64,000 bases of DNA from Toxoplasma gondii ME49 (Eukaryota; Apicomplexa; Conoidasida; Eucoccidiorida; Sarcocystidae): positions 124,001-188,000 of the forward strand of contig NC_031474.1 of NCBI RefSeq assembly GCF_000006565.2, given 5' to 3'. Each line of letters begins with the position of its first letter. Within the stretch, counting starts at the first letter, position 1. Positions 21,240 through 32,595 of the stretch are shown piece by piece. Position numbers and translations under genes: made by a program. The notes under the pieces are model-generated. The model did not search any database. It saw only the letters and a list, made by a program, of their open reading frames with translations, and was not told the DNA's origin.

Positions 21240-24200
21240 CCGCATTGATGGCGCCGTTTCAAGAACCAAGAGAGGAAACGACGGAGGAAAAAAACGCGCC
21301 CAGCACGAGACAGAGAACGCAGTTCGTCATGATCGACAGTTCCGCACAAGTGGAGGAAGAGCTGAACAAGGGAAACTTGAGAAAAGTCCGGAACGTCGGA
21401 CACAAGAAGGTGAGAGCACGATCTCGAGCTTCCGACTGTCGACTGCCGGAGACAAACGACTCTCTTGCTATCCAAAAGACAGAGTGAAAAAAAGTGGAAC
21501 GAGCTGAAGGCTTGCCGTCCAGCAGGATGTAGCGTTGATGCACAACAAACGCTCTCTTTCTTTGCCCGCCTAATCACATATATATATATATATATATATG
21601 CATATATACATGTGTAATCTGCTGTTCGATTTGGGTGAAGCACGGGGTGTCTAGGCAGAACTGCTTTGTTAAAACCCCAGACTCGGACGCACAAAGGCAC
21701 CGTCTGCTCTGGGAACGCGCAGATGTGACGTCCAGAAAAAGCGAACCTCGTACGTGGACCGTTGCAGAGGGTTATTTCTGCTGGAGAAGGCATTTTTATT
21801 TTTTTGCCCGATCTGTTCAGAAGAAAAATTTCCGACAGACCACTGGGAGGGGTGTGACCTCCGCAGACTGTCGCGCGAGCTGAAAAAAGCCCCATGTTTT
21901 GCAAGGGTTTCGGAGAAAAAAGAAAGAGGAGAACCAGGCTGGCGAGAGCGGTTGACTAGCAGCTCCTTAGAAGAGGAGAAATTTCCTTTTTCTTTCCGTA
22001 AGGAATCGACACGGTCGCACAGAGTGCACAGCAACTCTCGCGATACCCTGCGGAAGTCTCTATCGGCTGCGTTTGATGAAACCTGTTCGCCTTCGGCTCT
22101 TTCGGAGTTTTCCTTGCCCGAGAAAGCGGGCACATATCCCGCCCGTCGCAGCAACTGCGAAGCCGAGCATCTCATCCCGTTGTCTTCGTCTGTGTGTCGG
22201 AGAAACGCTTCTCCGTCGCGGGAAGACAATCCCGAAGACGACCTCTGTTGTGCCGTTGGGCTCGCGTGCGGCACGAGTTCGAGAGAAAGCGACTCTTCAG
22301 CGTTTTCTCTCTCCAGGGCGTCTTGCCAGCTTGGCAGCTGTTCAGACACAGGGGTGCGCATGCCTTTAGAGAAAACGCAAACCACAGCGAGAGTGAATTC
22401 TTCGTCTTTGTTGGCGGGGCGCCTCTGCGAAAGCAGCCAGCTCGAGTTCGAAACGGTCCCGAGGACTGCCCGTTCTGAAGGAGCTGGAGAGAAGCAGCAG
22501 AGGAAACACGGGCCGCCACCCGACCGAATCGCTATCTGTCGCCTCGCTTCGGGTCAGGCGAAGCGCGGCAAAGTAAAACGCACAGAACGCACAACAAGAT
22601 CCAGCACTGTGTCCGGAACGGAGCAGAGGTCTACAGACACCGAGCAAGAGCGCTTCGCCTCGCTGCCAAGCCGCTCTTCTGTGTCCGAGTGGAACAAGAA
22701 CAAATCCGAAAGGGAACCGCTTTCCACCAAATCGACTTTTGACCAGCTCCCGTCTGACGAAAGCGACAGCGTCCCCTGCGCCAGCGATGCGGAGGGGAAA
22801 GACGACGCGGAAAACGAGCGCTCTGAAGCAGAGCGAGAGGTACGAAATTTCGCTGGTGAACCGATCGCTTCCGGGGCGCGCATCATCGCGAAAAAACGAG
22901 ACACGCTCAGTCTGGACGATCCATCGGTCGGCCCATCTCAATCCTCCTATCCAAACGTGACTCCGGTCGAAGAAGTGTCTGCCGGACAAACACATGAAAG
23001 CCATACACTGACGTGAGAGCAGCTGCGTTTTTTGAAGAAACGGGGCGATAAAGAATGCCGGGGATGATGGTTCTTCGCTCCTCTGCTTCCTTTGCTTTTT
23101 GCCTGGATCCACAGTGTCCAGACTGCGGGCGAACATTCATCAGCAGCTCTTTCGAAAAGCATGTCAAAGTTTGCCACAAGGTCAGTGCCGCTGACAAAGA
23201 CACCATAAACGGAATGTATACGTGTATACATCTGCACATGCCAACACACACACGCAAATATATGCCTATACATACAGATATATATATATATATATATATG
23301 TAGCATGTGCGTGTTACTGTATCTGCGCATGCGGATATAAGCATATATATGTATGCATATGTGGATGTGCACATTTTTCTCGATTTCGAGAGACGATCCA
23401 GCATTAGAAAAATTATAATAGCCGATACGAGTTTCGGAGATGAAAAGCAACGTGAGTTGTGCGGCTTTCTCTATTCGATTGTGTACATGTACGGATCTGA
23501 AAGGGGTCCTGGTCTGCATGAGTGCCTTCGCTTCGTAGTTTTGACAGCGAATTTAGGAACCGTGATACCTCACTTCAAGCGTGGTATTTTCTCATTCGCA
23601 GCGGCCTTCTCCCTTGTCGCGTTTTTCATCGTGTTCTGTGTCTGGAATTCGTCATCAACGATGAGTCTGTTCTGTCTCCCGCAAGGCAAAGAGACTGGCA
23701 GGCACTCCTTCAGACCCTCATGGCCCTGAAAAGCAGGAATTGTCGCGGTAGTTCTTGTGGAGACGGCTGAACCCCCGACCGAGACGAGTGAAAAGAGGTC
23801 TTTGGACTGATGTGCGATTTAATGTTGAAGGTTTTTATGACGAAACGGAAAGAATACAACATCGCTGGCAAGCGACTGGCTATCGTCGCCGAGAGCACAG
23901 GCGTTGCTCTTCCCAGGTCGCCCACCCAAGCAGGAAGCAAGAGGTAAAGTATTCGTTTTCGAAAGGAAAACGCAAACGGAACACATTCGCGATGTATCTG
24001 GCGGCTAGATCTCACACCCGAACGAACGGGAACCGCTCGTTTCCGTCGACCCGAGTCCGGCCCACTAAGGAACCTCCCACCGCCCCCTCTCCCCCTCTTT
24101 GTGGTGCGCTCGAGACACATGTGGATGTACACCTTGGTAAAGCGAACTCGACGAACAAACACACGATTAGAAACCTGCGTCGAAATGGACAAATATTCTC

Positions 24201-24301
24201 ATGTTCTGTTGCACTACGCTATATATATATATGTATATATGTATTTATACATTTAGATTTACCTGCTAGACAGAAGAGCAGCAGGCAGTGTTGTTGACCG
24301 G

Positions 24302-24340
<39 letters not shown>

Positions 24341-26161
24341 GGCAAATACATTCATTTGTGCAGATGAAAACATTGACAGTGAACCACTAGTCAGATAGTT
24401 GCGTCAAGAATACGCAGTAGAAGGATTGCAGAGAAGAACCCATCTCAGCACAGCGACCCGGTAGGACGGGAGACACTTGGCGGCACCGACATGTTTTTCA
24501 GCGTCAGCTCTCCAGCTTGTGCAGCGGAAGCGCGAAAAACTAGGCATTTCTGTTTATTGGTTTCTCTTCAACAGTGTGACGAAAGAAGAGAAGCCCATGA
24601 GCAAGTGGAGGAGGCAGGTGAGCGCGAGCGCAAGGAAATCGCTTTGGAGTGGAGAAAGGAAATGCAGTCATTCAGTGTGGGGAAGCGAAACTGGAGGATG
24701 CAGTTGTACGTTTACCTCTCCTCTCTACACGCAACTGTTCTTGATTAGACGTATAAGACTTACTCCCTTTCAACTACCTTGAGGAATTCCCTAGGCTGAC
24801 GTTCAGCGATCCTGAATACGCATGTGAACGTACCCTGATGTATGTCTTAACTGACTAGAAATCACCAATGATTCCAGCTTCTTTTATACAATTAGGGAAT
24901 GCTGGATGTCCCGCGTGATTCAGAGTGAGCAATTTCGAGCTGCTATGCGAATGGCGAGAGTCACCGACCCTGCTGAGGTGGCCGCGGCGCAGGTTCGTTT
25001 TTCTTTTCACAATCGAGGGACGGAATCACTAAGGCGTTTCCTATACAGTTTCGTCAGATAAACAAAGTGGAAGCGACCGCACAAAAGGAAGGCTCTATTT
25101 CTATAACAGAAAAGGGGAAGGGTGTTGACGTGAAGCATCCCATAGCAAAAGGAACTGCCGACCCGCAAGGGCTTCCAATCGGGAGAGCGAGAGAGACCCC
25201 TTTAACAGAGTGTTCAGGAATGTGGGTTCATTTTTTTCGAAATGTTTGCAATTCTCGCATTTTCGCCTTCTTTTCTCCGCACAAAAGCACGTGAAAAACT
25301 GAAGAGGCATTCTCCATTCCCGACTTGTGCATCCAGACCTCAATCTTTATCGAAAGGGGGAAGCCGCGTTTGAAGTTAACACTGGACACGTTTCAATGTT
25401 AACTTCGAATTCAGACCGTGCGAGCGAAGATGGTCGACTACGCAACTCCATCCGTGGAATGGAAAAGAGCTTTCACGTCGGTTGCAGTGCATGTCAAATC
25501 TCTGGCGATGTGTGTTGAAAGGTTTAAACACAGCTCAGGGGGGAAACCGCTGTGTCTTCTTAGATTTGATGTTTTCTTCGGTCTGGCGGATTTGTTGTTG
25601 TCTTTGTGTCTGCTTTTTCATTTTCACGGGAATCAGGCAACTTTTGCAAAGTACAGCGAATCCTCGGCGACTCATCAGTGTCGCCACTGCAGCCGTACCT
25701 TTGGGCGTCCAGAGGCCCTGAAAAAACACGAGTCTGTGTGTCTCCGCATGTTCAAAAGTGGTCACTGCTTGCGAAAAGGCGAGGGAATCTCCGCGTACAA
25801 AGCTGCCGCCGGCGCACGCAAAACGCCCGTCCGAAACCTTCTCAGCCTTTCTGGACACGGCGCCGAGACCCGCGACCCAAGACGCCGCCTAAAAAAGAGT
25901 CTGGTCGACCCGCGACGAGGATCGGGAGTAGAGAGAGGGGCACCGGGGGAAGCGAAAGAACAAGAGGAGGAAAGGAACAGTGGAAATCAGAGAAAAGCAG
26001 CACCAGACTGTGAACCTGATAAAAGCCGACAAAAGGGGAAGACACCTGACTTCGCTGTGCGGGAGCGGAGTGTTTTTCAGGAACCGATAGGTAGCAAATC
26101 TCATGTCAGTGACTCTCACGCGAGCAGAAGAGCGTTCTCGAAAACGCGCTTCTGTCAATAA
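21240..26161 (+). CDS. C2HC-type zinc-finger protein, ZC2HC1-like
   Basis: Supported exons: 21240-21409 (ATG 21248, charged), a long Ser/Glu-rich exon from 21821 to about 22839 or 23008, then 23115-23180, 23686-23747, 24575-24617, 24924-24992 and 25637-26161. The last five are in phase. They encode finger 1 (CPDCGRTFISSSFEKHVKVC), the linker KWRRQ joined to SEQFRAAMRMA, and finger 2 (CRHCSRTFGRPEALKKHESVC). This finger, W-R-R/E-E-F linker, finger order is the layout of the ZC2HC1 (FAM164) family, whose function is not well known. An extra CPICSEEKFPTDHWEGC patch sits near 21808 and may be partly intronic. The tail (about 140 residues) is basic and disordered. The donor of the long exon is unresolved: GAG|GTACGA at 22840 gives the right phase. 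The start is also uncertain. Confidence 0.8.
21577..21606. repeat. (TA)n microsatellite in zinc-finger gene intron
   Basis: Pure TA run followed by GCATATATAC, between exons of the C2HC gene. Confidence 0.85.
23220..23370. repeat. TA/GCATAT microsatellite in zinc-finger gene intron
   Basis: Perfect (TA)n at about 23277-23300 with flanking degenerate TATG/CATA repeats, inside the intron after finger 1. Confidence 0.8.
24219..24341. repeat. Two (TA)n microsatellites in zinc-finger gene intron
   Basis: TA-rich run at 24219-24260 and a nearly perfect (TA)n of about 35 nt at 24305-24340, in the intron 23748-24574. Confidence 0.85.
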
Positions 26162-28412
26162 AGACAAGCAGAAACGCGACATGCTCTTTACAGAGCGATG
26201 CGTCCTGCAGCCAGGAACCCCGAGCTGTCTTCTGAATTATTCAGAAAGCAGCGACGACATCTGTGTACGCAGAACTCTCCATTGAGAGGGAGGCTGCACT
26301 GCCGTAATATGCAAGCAGAGACACCGGTACCTATCTGTATACCAACGCTTACGGATAAACCCTATGGATCTACACAGGCATACATGCACATCTGTGTCGT
26401 TTATTCATATTTACATATACATATATATATAAGCGTATCTGTATAGATGTGTATGTAAATCTGTATATGCACTTGTGTGTGTTCCGTGTATTTTGTATAC
26501 ATATGCCTGCGTATGTTCGAAGTCGCGAGAGATTCTAAATCTTAAATTGATGCAAGACCAGAGCGAGAGCTTTTTCGTAGAGAGAAAGGGCAGCGACAGA
26601 GGCAGAGAGCGGACGAAGGCACAGGCATTCTGTTGTCGCAGACACCTTTTATTTCGGAGTCCTCTTCTCTTCTTTTTTCTTGCTTCTTCGGGATTCTTTC
26701 AGGAAGAAGAATGAAACATTCTCGAAAAAATTAGAGGATCAGATCGGTGTGGTACCTTCATGGCTTTAGAGTAGTTAACGAACGCTCTGCTTGGATCATG
26801 ATGAAAATAGGTTTTCGGGGAAGAACTCTGCTACGAAAAAGAGTTGTGAAGACGTAGCGAATCAGAAACAGCACGAAGGTCCCCTGCTCCTTCCGCCATG
26901 CCCAGCGAAGAACACAAAGACAGATCTGAATCCCTGTTCCCTGAATCTGGATTGGAACTAAACTTCTCAGAGCACGTGATCCTAGACGTGATCGTTGAAA
27001 GTGTGTTCCCTCATTTTCGCTGCTTTGTGCTCTAAAATTGCCATGCTCCTCCTCGCGCGCCTTTCACAGGATATCTCAAAGTATCTGAAGCCGTGCTACG
27101 GGTCTAGGGACTCGGGGGGCAGGCTAGCGCACCTCCGAGAGAACTACACAAATCTTGAATGAGTTCACTCAACTGTGTTGATCGGAGAGTCGAAATTGTA
27201 CACCCATGCGTTGCCCTTGCTTCCTTTGTTTCTTCTCTATCCTTTAAGAGGCGGCGCAGCAGGTGGATTTCTACCTTTCTCATCTCTCTGCTGTTGACTT
27301 GACTCTCGCGTGCATTGGAAGACGACCCGACCCGACAGAACGGGACCTGTTCACTGCAGCAGAGAAACAGCAGACTCGCATTCGGCCGTCGGATTCACTC
27401 CGAATCAACACAAACCGACCCTTTTGACGGAATTCTAAGCCTCGAGTTCCCCTTCTTTTCAAGTCCCGATGGACTAAGATGATCGTGAGACGATGAAGAG
27501 AAGGAGCACGAGAACCACGTGAACAGAAACGAAACGGCGCGACACTACACCGTTGCGACATCGTCGGTTCTGGAATTCTCTTTGTCAAGAGAGGAATTCC
27601 GACAGTGAAGCGACCTGCAGACAACATTGTCAGTTTCTCTGTCTTGAAAGAGACACATGAGAGAAACGAAAACGGAGAACGGTTTTCCTGTTTTCATCCG
27701 TTTCCCTTCTGCGTGTCACCCCTGGGCGGTCTGTGAAGGCCACAACTTAGGGCTTTCTCCCCTCGAGAAAAGTTCGTAAAAGTTGCTTTTGTGTTTCCTC
27801 GCAATTCGCAGCGACTTCCCTGTCTGTCTGTCTTACGGAAACTCCCAAAGCGACTTGTGCGCTGGGTCACTCACTGTGTCTCGGGAGTCTCCACGGAGGA
27901 AAGCAACTTTTTGCTGCATTTCTGCCCTTCGACATGTCTTTCGGAAGCCCTCTTGGTCCAAGCGGTCACTCCCTTGCACACGAACGCCGTCTGTTCTAAA
28001 CTTTAACAGATTTCATAGCGACAGAGTGACAGTTGGAGAGTCCCCCGCCTGGGAGGGGAAAGAGCGTTTCTTCGCACTGGCGTTTGACTCTTCTCGAACG
28101 GCGACTTTTCGATGGATCGAGAGGCGTTTCGCTGCTCCCGTTTTCGCTTGCTCCTTTCCATTTCTCGAAACACACTTCCATCTGTCTTCCCTTTCCTCTT
28201 CGTTTTTTCGTCTCCATCCTCGCCGTCTTTGCATCCTCGCATCCTAAAAAGGACGTAGGAGACAGCTGTGCTCGCGGAGAAGCCGGTCTTTCTCGGCTGC
28301 TCTTGTGAGTCTCGGATTTCTCTCTGCAGTTCACGTATGCATTTCTGATTGATCCTTCGTCAGCAGCTCGAGACTGGAGAGTCACTGGAGCGTTTTTTCC
28401 CTTGGCCACAAG
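26162..28412. other. Intergenic DNA with degenerate TA repeats; small unexplained frame
   Basis: A degenerate TATA/GTAT repeat lies at about 26400-26520. An ATG at 26898 opens a 45-codon protein-like frame (MPSEEHKDRSESLFPESGL) that ends at a TAA near 27035. It could be an upstream exon or chance. The last ~700 nt before 28413 are probably promoter and 5' UTR of the CPBP gene. Frames on both strands there have no recognisable content. Confidence 0.4.
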
Positions 28413-30083
28413 ATGCGCAGAACCGTTTCCACGCCTGTCTTGTGTGCCTCCGTCTGTGTTGTCTTGGTCTCTGTCGCGCTTCTGCATGCAACTCCAGTCT
28501 CCTCGTCTTGCCTTTTTTCTCGATTTCCCTCCCGCGCAGTTGTCGAGTCGCGCGTTCAGTCTTGTCTGCCAGGCGCAGGACGCGAAGTTTCTCGTCTGCT
28601 GGACTCGGGCGTTCCTGCAAGTGCTCCGCTGCGGCGATTGCAGCCTCGCGACGCGCGTCTCTCTCGGCCTTTTTTGACACTCCCTTCTTCTTCTTCCTCG
28701 AGTCTCTTGTCTTCCTCTCTCTCTCCTCGGGTCTCGTCTTCCAGGAATCGGCTTCTTCCCGCAGCTTGGCTGTCGGTTCTTCGCGGGTGCATGCGCGCGG
28801 TGTCGCGGACTCGTACCTCAGAGGGACAGCCGTTCCTCCTCCCTTTGCCGTTCTCGACGTTCCTTCGTCTGCACTTCCTCACGACTCTTTTGTCTTTCAC
28901 TGCTCTCGGCTTCAACGCCTTTCTTTCCTCGCGTCGCCTCGTGCTCCTCCCCTCGCTGCCGCGCGCCTGCCTGCAACTTCTGAACGGAAACAACCAGCTC
29001 CACGTCTTTCTCAGGAGTGTATGCACACCCGACCTGCCCGCCCTGCAAGCGACGGTGAGTGGGCCGTTCTTCGAGGAGCTCCAGTTCCGCTTTCTCCTGC
29101 AGAACTGTCTTCTCTCGCCGCTGCTGGCAGCAGTCGGCTCTTCTTGGCTGTCAGTTGCTGCTGGCCCAGGCTGTCGTCGCCTGTCGCCTGTGAAACTCGA
29201 GGACGGAGAGACGACGGTCCGGAGAGATGGTCAGGGTGCAAGTTCCCCCTCAGACGCAACTGCGAGTTCGAAAGAAAACGCAGAGTCGACGCATCCGGAG
29301 GCGAGGAAGCGGAGACTCGGCTCTGTGGAGGGGAGTTCTCTCCGCGAAAAGCTTGCGCGCGTTTTGCGATGCGCGAGACTCGTGGAGACCCGAGAAAGAT
29401 TTTTTCGGGATGTTTCCGGAGCGAACAGTTCGGAGAAAGACTTGCGCGCTGGCTGCCAACAGCAGCTTCTCCAGGAACGTCGAGAAGGATCTTCACCTCG
29501 TTGTCGAGTTGAACAGACTCTCCGAATCGCCATAACATCCATCCTCTTCGCGCTGGCTCACTATGTTCCCCCCTCCGTTGCGTCTCCCGTCCGCCGTCAA
29601 TTCCGGCGCGCCGTCGCGAAACAGAGGACGCGCCTCGGATTTCCTCTCGAACCGTCCGGAGCGAAGCGCTTTTCCATCGGTTCGGTGTCCTCTTTCTCTT
29701 CTCCCTCTGTAAAGCAGTGGAGCCCTCGGTCTGCCGCACAGTCTGCGGCTCCGGATGCGGCTTCGTTTTCTTCTTCGACCGCGTTCACATCGGTCCCTCT
29801 CGCTGAAGAAGAACTTTTTTCTGTCGATTCACCCCAACGCCGAGTGGAAGACTGCGTGGCTGCGAACCGCATTCTCACTGCCGCAGTGCAAGGCTGCGTC
29901 TGGAGTTACGCCGCGGAGAAAGGCGGTTTCGCAAGTGCTCTTCTGCTTCACATTCTGCACAATCTTCAACAATTTCTTTTGGTCGCTGCGTTCCGCACTT
30001 TCGTTCGCAGACGGCAAGAACGACTTAGCGACGGGCGTTTGAAAGAGAGTCGCGTCCGTGAGAGGATTTCTTCTCGACCTTAA
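28413..30083 (+). CDS. CPBP/Abi family (CAAX-type) intramembrane metalloprotease-like protein
   Basis: Intronless 556-codon frame from ATG 28413. It begins with a typical signal sequence (TPVLCASVCVVLVSVALLHA). Three CPBP/Rce1 signature motifs are present in order: EExxxR as FEELQFRFLLQ (Glu221, Glu222, Arg226), FxxxH as FALAHY (Phe379, His383), and HxxxN as HILHN (His513, Asn517). Each lies in or next to a hydrophobic helix. Family members are multi-pass membrane proteases; eukaryotic Rce1 cleaves prenylated CAAX proteins in the ER, and plant and bacterial relatives have other roles. The spacing is unusual: about 150 and 130 residues of polar, low-complexity sequence separate the motifs, far more than in typical members. 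A signal peptide plus a Ser/Arg-rich leader would fit routing to the secretory pathway or apicoplast, which is inference. Confidence 0.85.
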   Translation: MRRTVSTPVLCASVCVVLVSVALLHATPVSSSCLFSRFPSRAVVESRVQSCLPGAGREVSRLLDSGVPASAPLRRLQPRDARLSRPFLTLPSSSSSSLLSSSLSPRVSSSRNRLLPAAWLSVLRGCMRAVSRTRTSEGQPFLLPLPFSTFLRLHFLTTLLSFTALGFNAFLSSRRLVLLPSLPRACLQLLNGNNQLHVFLRSVCTPDLPALQATVSGPFFEELQFRFLLQNCLLSPLLAAVGSSWLSVAAGPGCRRLSPVKLEDGETTVRRDGQGASSPSDATASSKENAESTHPEARKRRLGSVEGSSLREKLARVLRCARLVETRERFFRDVSGANSSEKDLRAGCQQQLLQERREGSSPRCRVEQTLRIAITSILFALAHYVPPSVASPVRRQFRRAVAKQRTRLGFPLEPSGAKRFSIGSVSSFSSPSVKQWSPRSAAQSAAPDAASFSSSTAFTSVPLAEEELFSVDSPQRRVEDCVAANRILTAAVQGCVWSYAAEKGGFASALLLHILHNLQQFLLVAAFRTFVRRRQERLSDGRLKESRVRERISSRP

Positions 30084-32395
30084 GTTCCTCGCTGTTTCCG
30101 AAGAAACTCTTCGCATCTGTGGCGGTGTAAGAAAGATTCAGTCCCACAACCTCCGCGGAGAGACCGCTCGAGCGGCTCTGGGAGCTCGTCTCGACCGCGA
30201 GACAAGACTGGACGCGACGATTGTCAGTGTTTTTCAGGAACGTCGTCCCCGGAGGCCTCATCTCTCAGCAATGTTTCTAGGTTTTCTGAGGATACACGAC
30301 GAAGTGGACTCCTGTGTCGGTCCCGCAGTCTTCGTTGTACTGAGTGTCAACAAAAGTCCCGCTTTGTGCTTGTCGCAGAGAATGACCTCAGAACGAGCGA
30401 GACTATGAAGCAAATGCTTCTCCGCGTTTTTGAGGACCCTGGTCGACACAGAAGTTCCTCCACTGCTTCTGCAGCCTTGAAACGCACTGCAGATGAAAGT
30501 GCAACGCAAGTTTTCTTCTCCAAACTCAGAGCTCTCGAAACGTTCCGGGGACAACGTAAAGAGGAGAAACGAAGTGTGTCAGGTCTTGTTAAACGGCAAG
30601 TCTGCGGCGTTTCCCACGCGCCATCCGATCGAGCCGAGTCCACGTTTCAGGACAAACTGCAGTTAAATCTGTGTTGTGGCAGCGAACTAATGGACTGCGT
30701 TAAATCAAAGATGTGATTAGTGAAGTGAGATTCCACGGTGACTCGACAATCGAAAACGGTCTTTCTCGGTCAGTCTGAGAGGACAGCAAAGAGCGAAGAA
30801 AATCGCGATCGTCTCGCTGTGTCTTTGAAATAAAAAAGCCGCAGATACAGCAGTGTCTGCCCAAGGAGATGATCGACCCGTGAAGCCTATTTATTGATAC
30901 TCGTCTCCTTTTCTAGCTTCTTCGTCCACACAAACTTCGTGTTCGCAAGATTCAAAACACTCTCTAAAGAAAAACAGGGCCCCCCCCCAACCACCCACCC
31001 AGCGGGACTTGGCACGATCTTTGCTCAGTTCCACAGAGAATCGCTCGCGAGTTCCGCGTTCTATCTGGAAGACGTACTCCCCAGAACGGCCTTTTGACTA
31101 GCCCTGAGCATACGAACGGAACTAGATGTAAAAACAACAGACAACAGAGACAGGGGAATCCTCTCGCCCGCCAAGAGTCAGACTTCATGCCATCTTTTTC
31201 AGTAGAGAGTGTTCAGAGTAACCTGTAGAAAGGTCGAACAACTTGACAGGTCACGCGATCGCTAGATCTCGAGAAATTCGTGAGTTTCCCTAACCCTGAA
31301 CCTCCCTTCTGCTGAAGGGGAACTTCCTCCCCGACTGGCCAGCGCGCCGAGCACTTTGTCGGGGTGTTTCACGTAAAAAGTGCAATGCCAGTTGCGTTGT
31401 TGCGACGATAAAACGTAATTACTTGTTCAGAGAAGTACAGCAGAATTTCTAGGAATTCCGAACGCTGCTTTTGCAGCAGTCGGACTGCGCGGCGATTAGT
31501 TGACCGGAGTCGGCCATAAACAACGACCTTGCTTTGCCTAGGAAAGAAAAGAGTTCGCCTGTGTTGCCTACGAAAAACCATGCGGCAAATTGTCTCCCTC
31601 GCTCCTCCCCGATTGCCTCTCGCCTGCAAAGAAACGACCGCCCTACTATGCGTCTAGGTTTGAGATTTTCATTAGCTTCTCCAATCTAACAAGTGACTTT
31701 TATAAGCATGTCTACTGTTTTGAAAGAGCTCTTCTTTGCTGAAAGAGGTCGTACGTCTGATCTTTGAGGGGAAGGGGGTTTCCCTCTACTTTCTCCCCAC
31801 ACATTCAGTTTTCTTCTCCATTTATTCAACTTTTTTCCACGTCTGGCGCGTTGTCTGTTACTCTTCCCTTTGTTTTCGACCGCCCGAAAGAGGCAGCGGC
31901 ACAAGAACCAAGAGAGATCCACACCGAAGAAAGAACGGCTGGGAAGTTCTCCTCGTATGAGGTCCAGAAGCTTTGCAGCGCGGAGACACAGCAGAGGCGG
32001 CAAGAAGATCGACTTCCAGTTTCCTCTCGTTTGTCACCTCGGCTCCTCCGTCCTTCGCGCGAATCACACACCGAGAAGAAAACGCGTACACGAGGCTCGA
32101 ATCACCGAAACTGCACGGCACCTGCCCCTCTAAAAGACGAGAGAGAGAGAGAGCGACCATCTCTTCACGCTCGCCTCCCTAGAGCAGCCAGACGCGACAG
32201 AGAGAACAAGACGGCATCGACCGCGACATGCTTGTTGTCATTCTTCGCGGAAACAGGTGAAATGCATGTCCCTAAAAACCGCGTACTCCAAGTCCAGTTC
32301 CTTCGCGTTCGTCTCTCTTCACCATTCTTGGAAACTCTCAGTTTCCTATCCAGTGAGATGAGGAACTTCTCAAACACACAGCTCTTTCTCCCTGT
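30084..32395. other. Intergenic DNA between convergent CPBP and proteasome genes
   Basis: Must hold the 3' UTRs of both convergent genes. Open frames exist on both strands (for example 30258-30716 and 31764-32444) without any recognisable domain, and I treat them as chance. A C-rich run lies near 30985. Confidence 0.5.
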
Positions 32396-32540
32396 TCACC
32401 AAGCGCAGCCCGCCAAACCCATGTCCATCGTCTTCTTCACGTAGTGCTCGTAATCCCTGAAAAAAAAACAAAGGGCAACGGCACGAATACACCGTCGCAC
32501 GGGGTGTACAGACACGCTTCGTCCAACACATTCATCAATA

Positions 32541-32595
<55 letters not shown>

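Noticed and set aside
28556..29048. Long minus-strand frames opposite the CPBP gene
   Set aside because: Arg/Glu-rich antisense shadows of Ser/Leu-rich coding sequence with no domain.
31764..32444. 226-codon plus-strand frame
   Set aside because: Low-complexity Arg/Ser/Glu composition; overlaps the PSMB4 last exon antisense and 3' UTR; no domain or splice support.
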